Source of the DNA: Methanobrevibacter sp. UBA586
GTDB taxonomy: Archaea > Methanobacteriota > Methanobacteria > Methanobacteriales > Methanobacteriaceae
Assembly: GCA_002496065.1 (NCBI GenBank)
Contig: DAII01000002.1
Location: forward strand, 15,492 to 20,752
Reading direction: 5' to 3'
DNA: 5,261 bases
Under the pieces are notes generated by a model. The model made no database searches, was not told the origin of the DNA, and worked only from the letters and a program-made list of their open reading frames with translations. Below, in pieces: positions 1 through 5,261 of the stretch. The first letter of the stretch is position 1; the number at the start of each line of letters is the position of its first letter. Position numbers and translations under genes: made by a program.

Positions 1-218
1 ATAGCTGTAATCTCATCCAAAAAACTATCCTCATCAATATTGGTTTTAGTAGCCAGTTGTTCCATAACATCCTGCGATTCCTTGAACTCATGGGAAATTG
101 AGGAGACTGAACTGTCCGGAACCGTCAAAACAAAATTGAAAATCAGAAAAATTGTAAAAAGAAGTACAATGGCCATCAAACCATCGAAAATTTCAAAAAA
201 ACCTTTGCTATCTTTCAT
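1..218 (-). CDS. Single-pass membrane protein with pilin-like N-terminus, 3' end outside the window
   Basis: I do not recognise this protein. Seventy-two codons are visible before the left edge. The N-terminus is short and charged (MKDSKG), followed by FFEIFDG and a strongly hydrophobic helix at about residues 13-34 (LMAIVLLFTIFLIFNFVLTV). A polar Ser-, Glu- and Asp-rich stretch follows (residues 35-72), presumably outside the membrane. A Lys-Gly ahead of Phe-Phe-Glu resembles archaeal class III (type IV pilin-like) signal peptides, which would be cut after Gly6. The acidic residue is at +3 rather than the usual +5, so this is only a suggestion; a plain signal anchor is the alternative. The start is the ATG at 216-218: an in-frame TAG lies four codons upstream. 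No convincing Shine-Dalgarno precedes it, so it may be leaderless or weakly translated. It lies 51 bases downstream of the AIRS-like gene, across a T-rich gap. Confidence 0.7.
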   Translation of the reverse strand, partial: MKDSKGFFEIFDGLMAIVLLFTIFLIFNFVLTVPDSSVSSISHEFKESQDVMEQLATKTNIDEDSFLDEITA

Positions 219-269
219 GAAGATAGTCTATAAAAGCAAATAAAAAAAATTAAAAGAAGTGTGAAAAAA
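219..269 (-). terminator. T-rich intergenic gap, likely archaeal terminator region
   Basis: Read on the minus strand, the gap after the TAA of the AIRS-like gene holds successive T runs: six T, then CTTTTAA, then eight T, with no GC-rich hairpin. Archaeal RNA polymerase commonly stops at such U-tracts, so this may end the cfbD-hisH-AIRS transcript. A TTTTATAG word at 228-235 looks like a TATA box but sits only about 14 bases before the next ATG, too close for normal spacing. The AT-rich stretch just upstream of it could serve as a poor promoter. Termination is inferred from composition only. Confidence 0.45.
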
Positions 270-1634
270 TTAATTTTCACGAATGTGTTTAATCACACGT
301 TCCTTTTTGGAAATTGCCCTGTCTGCAGCTTCCTGAACCTGTGCTTTCATAATTTCAAAGTCCTCAGGAGTGGTGTCTCCAACGAGTTTCTTGATTTTGG
401 TGTATGCTGCTTCCCTAAATTGAGGAACGAGTTTTTCAACAGTTCCATCTTCACGAATCAGGTCAGGGACACCAGAATCATTGACAACACCTATTTCTGA
501 TATTAAAACATCTGCATCAGACACTGTCTTTTTGACATCATCCACAAATTCAGGAGGTACGATGAGCATCAATGAATCTGTTGATACGCCTAAAGGATCA
601 ATATCCAACTCCTGAAGCATGTTCAATACATTTGGAGCTATTGTCTTGTTAATTTCCTCTTCGTAGAATTCCAAACCCACACCAGTAGTATTGGAAATCT
701 CATGAGCATCTCCACGAAGACCACCATTTGTAACATCAGTCATTGCATTAATATCCTTAACCAAATCCGCTTCAAACAATGCATGAGAAGCCTGAACGAA
801 ATTAACATTCATTGTATCCCATACAACATCAAAGAAACCATTGTAAATAGCTGTTGTAGTAATAGTTCCTCCACCAGAACCTTCAGTTAAAAGAATGATA
901 TCCCCTTCGGTGGCTCCCTTCCTTGCAGTCGGAGGATAGTTTGATACACCTACACTTCCAACAGCAGAAACAAGCCTGTCACCTAAAACCATGTCTCCAC
1001 CAACACGCAATGTACTTCCTGCAACAATAGGAACATCTACAAGTTCAGATACTGCTGCAACACCTGCAGTAAAGTCGAAAAGTTTTCCAACATCCCCATC
1101 ATCAGCTAAATGAATATCACTGAGGATAGCTACTGGATCAGCACCCATTACACAGACATCACGAAGTGTTGCCCTTGTTACGTGAAAACCTCCTAAAAAA
1201 GGATATTCACTTAAACGGGAATGTATACCATCTACCGCTGTGGTAATGTATACATCATCATTGTCAGCCTTTGCACGAACAACACCTCCATCATCCTGTT
1301 CAGATGGGTTAACTAGGGATGCAGTATTGGTACTTGCAACAATTTCTGCGATTTTTCTGTGAACAAAGAAATCTCCAGCTCCACGTGAACCTACTCCCAT
1401 TTTTCCCATTCCAACGTTGGCTTTTGGAATAGATGCAATATCCTGTAAAAATTCGTCATCACATTCTTCAAGTTTGAGAGTTGTGTTTACCTCATCGATT
1501 ACACTATTAGCTATCAAAAGAGCATTTTCCTCATCAACATCCTTATATTCACGAATTCTAGATGCCAAGATTGTTTTCAACTCATCATCTTCAACATCTC
1601 TAATTCTATCCCTTACAAAACCTTCCATATCCAT
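270..1634 (-). CDS. AIR synthase-related (PurM/HypE/ThiL/SelD superfamily) protein, function unknown
   Basis: This 454-residue protein belongs to the ATP-binding PurM-like superfamily; its substrate is unknown. The first 75 residues or so are a charged, apparently helical extension. A glycine-rich segment follows (about 77-95, GKMGVGSRGAGDFF), like the N-terminal Gly loop of HypE and SelD. The acidic pair D114-D115 (QDDGGVVR) matches the metal/ATP-binding Asp pair of ThiL and SelD (usually DDAAV). TTAVDGIHSR (131-140) and FLGGFHVTRATLRDV..MGADP (146-167) match the HypE/ThiL core. The AIRS_C half starts near 243 with GDIILLTEGSGGGT and contains MTDVTNGGLRGDAHEIS (298-314). It is not HypE proper: it ends in HIREN, without the C-terminal Cys that HypE modifies. 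It starts 4 bases after hisH. The first ATG is chosen because GAGG lies 8 bases before it; a second ATG two codons later is spaced less well. Family is confident; role is not. Confidence 0.88.
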   Translation of the reverse strand: MDMEGFVRDRIRDVEDDELKTILASRIREYKDVDEENALLIANSVIDEVNTTLKLEECDDEFLQDIASIPKANVGMGKMGVGSRGAGDFFVHRKIAEIVASTNTASLVNPSEQDDGGVVRAKADNDDVYITTAVDGIHSRLSEYPFLGGFHVTRATLRDVCVMGADPVAILSDIHLADDGDVGKLFDFTAGVAAVSELVDVPIVAGSTLRVGGDMVLGDRLVSAVGSVGVSNYPPTARKGATEGDIILLTEGSGGGTITTTAIYNGFFDVVWDTMNVNFVQASHALFEADLVKDINAMTDVTNGGLRGDAHEISNTTGVGLEFYEEEINKTIAPNVLNMLQELDIDPLGVSTDSLMLIVPPEFVDDVKKTVSDADVLISEIGVVNDSGVPDLIREDGTVEKLVPQFREAAYTKIKKLVGDTTPEDFEIMKAQVQEAADRAISKKERVIKHIREN

Positions 1635-1638
1635 GTTT

Positions 1639-2235
1639 TCATCCTCTTAAATTAATAAAATTCTTTAAAATCTTTAAACCGTCACGACCACTTTTTTCTG
1701 GGTGAAACTGAGTTGAAAATAAATTATTTTGAGATAACGCTGCCACAACATCCATACCATAATCTGTTGTAGCTGCAATGATTTCCTCATCCTCAGGAAC
1801 AACATGATAAGAATGGACGAAATAAAAGTATTTTCCATCTACCCCCTCCAAAATAGGGCTGTCATTTGTAACTTCAAGCCTGTTCCATCCCATATGAGGT
1901 ATCTTTAAATCAACCGGCAAATATTCCACAGATCCCTTAAAAAAGTCCAATCCCTTAACTTCAGGTGACTCTTCGCTATCACTCATGAAAAGTTGTTGGC
2001 CCAGACATATTCCTAAAAATGGCTTATCATCATTTACATGTTCATAAATAACTTCCTTAAATGGCTCTATGTTCTTCATTGCTTCACCGAAAGCACCGAC
2101 CCCAGGCAAGACCAAAAAATCAGCATCAGCTATCTTCTCAACATCACTTGTGACTTCAACATCACAATCCAACTTTCTAAAACCATTGGAAATGCTTCTA
2201 AGATTTCCACTTTTATAATCAATAATCGTTATCAT
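1639..2235 (-). CDS. hisH: Imidazole glycerol phosphate synthase, glutamine amidotransferase subunit HisH
   Basis: HisH hydrolyses glutamine and channels the ammonia to HisF, which makes imidazole glycerol phosphate (histidine pathway) and AICAR (purine pathway) in the cytoplasm. The 198 residues form one class I glutaminase domain of normal length. Visible motifs are DYKSGNLRS (6-14), the oxyanion-strand loop PGVGAFG (44-50), the nucleophile elbow GICLGQ with Cys77, HMGWN (114-118), YFVHSYHV (138-145) and QFHPEKSG with His178 and Glu180. The catalytic triad Cys-His-Glu is thus complete. DYxxGN and HMGWN separate it from PurQ, PabA/TrpG and PdxT. The ATG start is 9 bases after the cfbD stop. 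Its partner hisF and the other his genes are not in the window, so the his pathway is dispersed here, as is common in methanogens. Identity is secure. Confidence 0.96.
   Translation of the reverse strand: MITIIDYKSGNLRSISNGFRKLDCDVEVTSDVEKIADADFLVLPGVGAFGEAMKNIEPFKEVIYEHVNDDKPFLGICLGQQLFMSDSEESPEVKGLDFFKGSVEYLPVDLKIPHMGWNRLEVTNDSPILEGVDGKYFYFVHSYHVVPEDEEIIAATTDYGMDVVAALSQNNLFSTQFHPEKSGRDGLKILKNFINLRG
1641..1647 (-). promoter_or_regulatory. Shine-Dalgarno for the AIRS-like gene, inside the end of hisH
   Basis: On the minus strand AGAGGAT precedes the ATG at 1634, with 8 bases between GAGG and the start codon. The motif is built from the last two sense codons and the stop of hisH (AGA GGA TGA). 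A ribosome finishing hisH would therefore sit on the initiation site of the next gene, which suggests translational coupling. It also supports the first of two nearby in-frame ATGs as the start. Confidence 0.65.
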
Positions 2236-2238
2236 AAA

Positions 2239-2244
2239 ATCAAC
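2239..2244 (-). promoter_or_regulatory. Weak Shine-Dalgarno candidate for hisH
   Basis: The 9-base gap between cfbD and hisH reads GTTGATTTT on the minus strand. GTTGAT differs by one base from GGTGAT, part of the archaeal SD consensus, and ends 3 bases before the ATG. A GGGAG at 2251-2255, inside the last codons of cfbD, is a better match but lies about 15 bases away. Translation of hisH probably relies in part on ribosomes arriving from cfbD. Confidence 0.35.
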
Positions 2245-3315
2245 TTACTTCTCCCATTCAATGGCTGATCTAATCATTGAGCCAAAATCAGAGTAAACTA
2301 TCTCATCGGTTCCTAAAGTTTTTGAATGTGCATCAAGTTCCGCAACAACATTGTCATATCCCAAATCCCTTAGAGGTTCCACAAGACGTGGCCCGTCGGT
2401 AATAGCTATTGAGTGAGCATCAAAATCCTCTACAGGAAATGCATGAGGAACACCAAATACAACAAGCATGTCAGGATTAATTTCCTTTAAATACTCTCCT
2501 GCAACATTACCTGTAACCGGATATTCATCAAGACCACCAGTTATGTAATCAATAGGAATGTCCAACTGTTCTGTAATGTTGGTTGCATGATTTCTGATTC
2601 TTGGAAGACCTATATTTTCATCCAAATTAGCAACTACAATAGGCTTGTTGTTAGGATTGATATCTTCATAGTTAAAGTTTAAAATATCTGCGAACAGATA
2701 AGTGGTTTCTTTTTTAGCATTTAAAACAAAAGCAACCTTTTTACCTTCTTTAATGGCTTTTACAATCATCTTAGCTACTTCTTCCTTATTGTCACCGAAG
2801 TTAGGTTTGATATATTTTCCTTGAGCCATTCCTCTAGTTTTTTCAATTTCAGTAGCCTTTTTAAGCATTTCAATTTGTCTGTCTGCCTCTTCACGAGGAA
2901 TAACGCCACAATCAACCGCAGCATCAAGAACGATTATTGCACCTTCAGTATTGTCACCTTCACCGAATCCTCCATGGGATTCTGCCGGAATTACAGTACA
3001 ATCTAAATCAGCATTGGCTATGGCCTCTTTTAAATCCTCACCAATAATCATACTGGCACAGGTTCCCACAACACCTATCAAAGAAGGGTTGAACATTTCA
3101 TAAGCCTGTCTTAAGGTTTCCTCAAGTTTTTCTCCTGCACCTAAAATAAAATCATTTTCAGCCATCGCAGTTGTCAAAACCCTTACGCCATCACTTTCAA
3201 GAAGTCTACCTGTCCTAAAACAACAGCCATGAGGCCCGTGCATGATTATTACATCGGCGTTCATATCCCTCAACGTATAAAGAGAAGCAGCAATTGGACT
3301 TGGTCTTGGATGCAC
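2245..3315 (-). CDS. cfbD: Ni-sirohydrochlorin a,c-diamide reductive cyclase, catalytic subunit CfbD (NflD)
   Basis: CfbD is the nitrogenase-like catalytic subunit of coenzyme F430 synthesis. With its NifH-like reductase CfbC and ATP, it reduces Ni-sirohydrochlorin a,c-diamide by six electrons and forms the lactam ring, giving 15,17(3)-seco-F430-17(3)-acid. F430 is the cofactor of methyl-coenzyme M reductase. The 356 residues match the usual length. The N-terminus is diagnostic: [17 protein letters not shown], then [15 protein letters not shown] (Cys31, Cys32) and [15 protein letters not shown] (Cys86). These cysteines correspond to cluster-ligand positions of the NifD/BchN family. The C-terminal half shows the second nitrogenase-like Rossmann domain (about 190-350: [44 protein letters not shown]). 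The start is GTG, supported by a strong SD; an ATG two bases upstream is out of frame. cfbC and the other cfb genes are not in the window. It lies 45 bases after leuS and 9 before hisH. Confidence 0.94.
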   Translation of the reverse strand: MHPRPSPIAASLYTLRDMNADVIIMHGPHGCCFRTGRLLESDGVRVLTTAMAENDFILGAGEKLEETLRQAYEMFNPSLIGVVGTCASMIIGEDLKEAIANADLDCTVIPAESHGGFGEGDNTEGAIIVLDAAVDCGVIPREEADRQIEMLKKATEIEKTRGMAQGKYIKPNFGDNKEEVAKMIVKAIKEGKKVAFVLNAKKETTYLFADILNFNYEDINPNNKPIVVANLDENIGLPRIRNHATNITEQLDIPIDYITGGLDEYPVTGNVAGEYLKEINPDMLVVFGVPHAFPVEDFDAHSIAITDGPRLVEPLRDLGYDNVVAELDAHSKTLGTDEIVYSDFGSMIRSAIEWEK

Positions 3316-3318
3316 ATT

Positions 3319-3325
3319 ATCACCT
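3319..3325 (-). promoter_or_regulatory. Strong Shine-Dalgarno fixing the GTG start of cfbD
   Basis: AGGTGAT on the minus strand is a 7-base match to the archaeal SD consensus GGAGGTGAT and lies 3 bases before GTG at 3315. This supports GTG rather than a later start. The ATG at 3315-3317 overlaps the GTG but is out of frame with the CfbD reading frame. Confidence 0.75.
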
Positions 3326-3327
3326 AG

Positions 3328-3344
3328 AAAAATAAATTAAAAAA
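3328..3344 (-). terminator. T-rich tract after leuS, possible terminator
   Basis: The 45-base gap between leuS and cfbD carries a TTTTTTAATTTATTTTT run on the minus strand, beginning 16 bases past the leuS stop. It has no hairpin and resembles archaeal U-tract terminators. AT-rich sequence at 3348-3355 (AATTTATT) could instead act as a TATA-like element for cfbD, about 25-30 bases before the SD. Sequence alone does not decide whether cfbD shares a transcript with leuS. Confidence 0.35.
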
Positions 3345-3360
3345 TGGAATAAATTAGAAT

Positions 3361-5261
<1,901 letters not shown>

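Noticed and set aside
228..235. TTTTATAG as TATA box for the membrane-protein gene
   Set aside because: It lies about 14 bases before the ATG. Archaeal start sites fall about 25 bases past the box, which would put transcription inside the gene. Using the later ATG at codon 15 would discard the charged N-terminus and has no SD.
40..243. Plus-strand open frame of 67 codons
   Set aside because: It is antisense to the membrane-protein gene. The minus-strand translation has a coherent signal-anchor pattern, whereas this one is a Lys/Ser-rich mix with no SD.
270..1634. Assignment as hydrogenase maturation factor HypE
   Set aside because: The core motifs resemble HypE, but there is no C-terminal Cys for carbamoyl/cyanide transfer, and there is a long N-terminal extension absent from HypE. 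No hyp genes adjoin it.
2245..3315. NifD/NifK or BchN/ChlN (nitrogenase or protochlorophyllide reductase)
   Set aside because: The protein is shorter than NifD. The [17 protein letters not shown] start and [11 protein letters not shown] match CfbD, and no nifK, nifE or bchB partner is present.

Overview
The window looks like a piece of an AT-rich methanogenic archaeal chromosome, most likely of the order Methanobacteriales (Methanobrevibacter-like). Three things point there. The leucyl-tRNA synthetase is of archaeal type. A nitrogenase-like CfbD (NflD), the catalytic subunit of coenzyme F430 synthesis, is restricted to methanogens and their methane-oxidising relatives. The gaps between genes are short, T-rich, and carry archaeal Shine-Dalgarno words such as AGGTGAT. 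The genus is inferred from composition and general resemblance, not from a search.

All five genes lie on the minus strand, so transcription runs from the right edge to the left. In that order they are: the C-terminal two thirds of leuS (3361-5261, cut by the right edge); cfbD (2245-3315); hisH (1639-2235); an uncharacterised AIR-synthase/HypE/ThiL-like protein of 454 residues (270-1634); and the first 72 codons of a single-pass membrane protein with a pilin-like N-terminus (1-218, cut by the left edge). Gaps are 45, 9, 4 and 51 bases. The 9- and 4-base gaps make cfbD-hisH-AIRS a compact unit that is very probably co-transcribed. The two larger gaps are T-rich and may carry terminators or new promoters.

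The genes serve different pathways: leucine charging of tRNA, the reductive cyclisation step of F430 synthesis, the glutaminase half of imidazole glycerol phosphate synthase (histidine and AICAR), and an ATP-dependent enzyme of unknown substrate. There is no obvious single pathway. The unknown AIRS-like protein, tightly coupled to hisH and cfbD, is the most interesting item. I see no RNA gene, CRISPR array, insertion sequence, long repeat, defence system or sign of recent transfer. Coding density is above 95 percent, and no gene-free stretch exceeds 51 bases.
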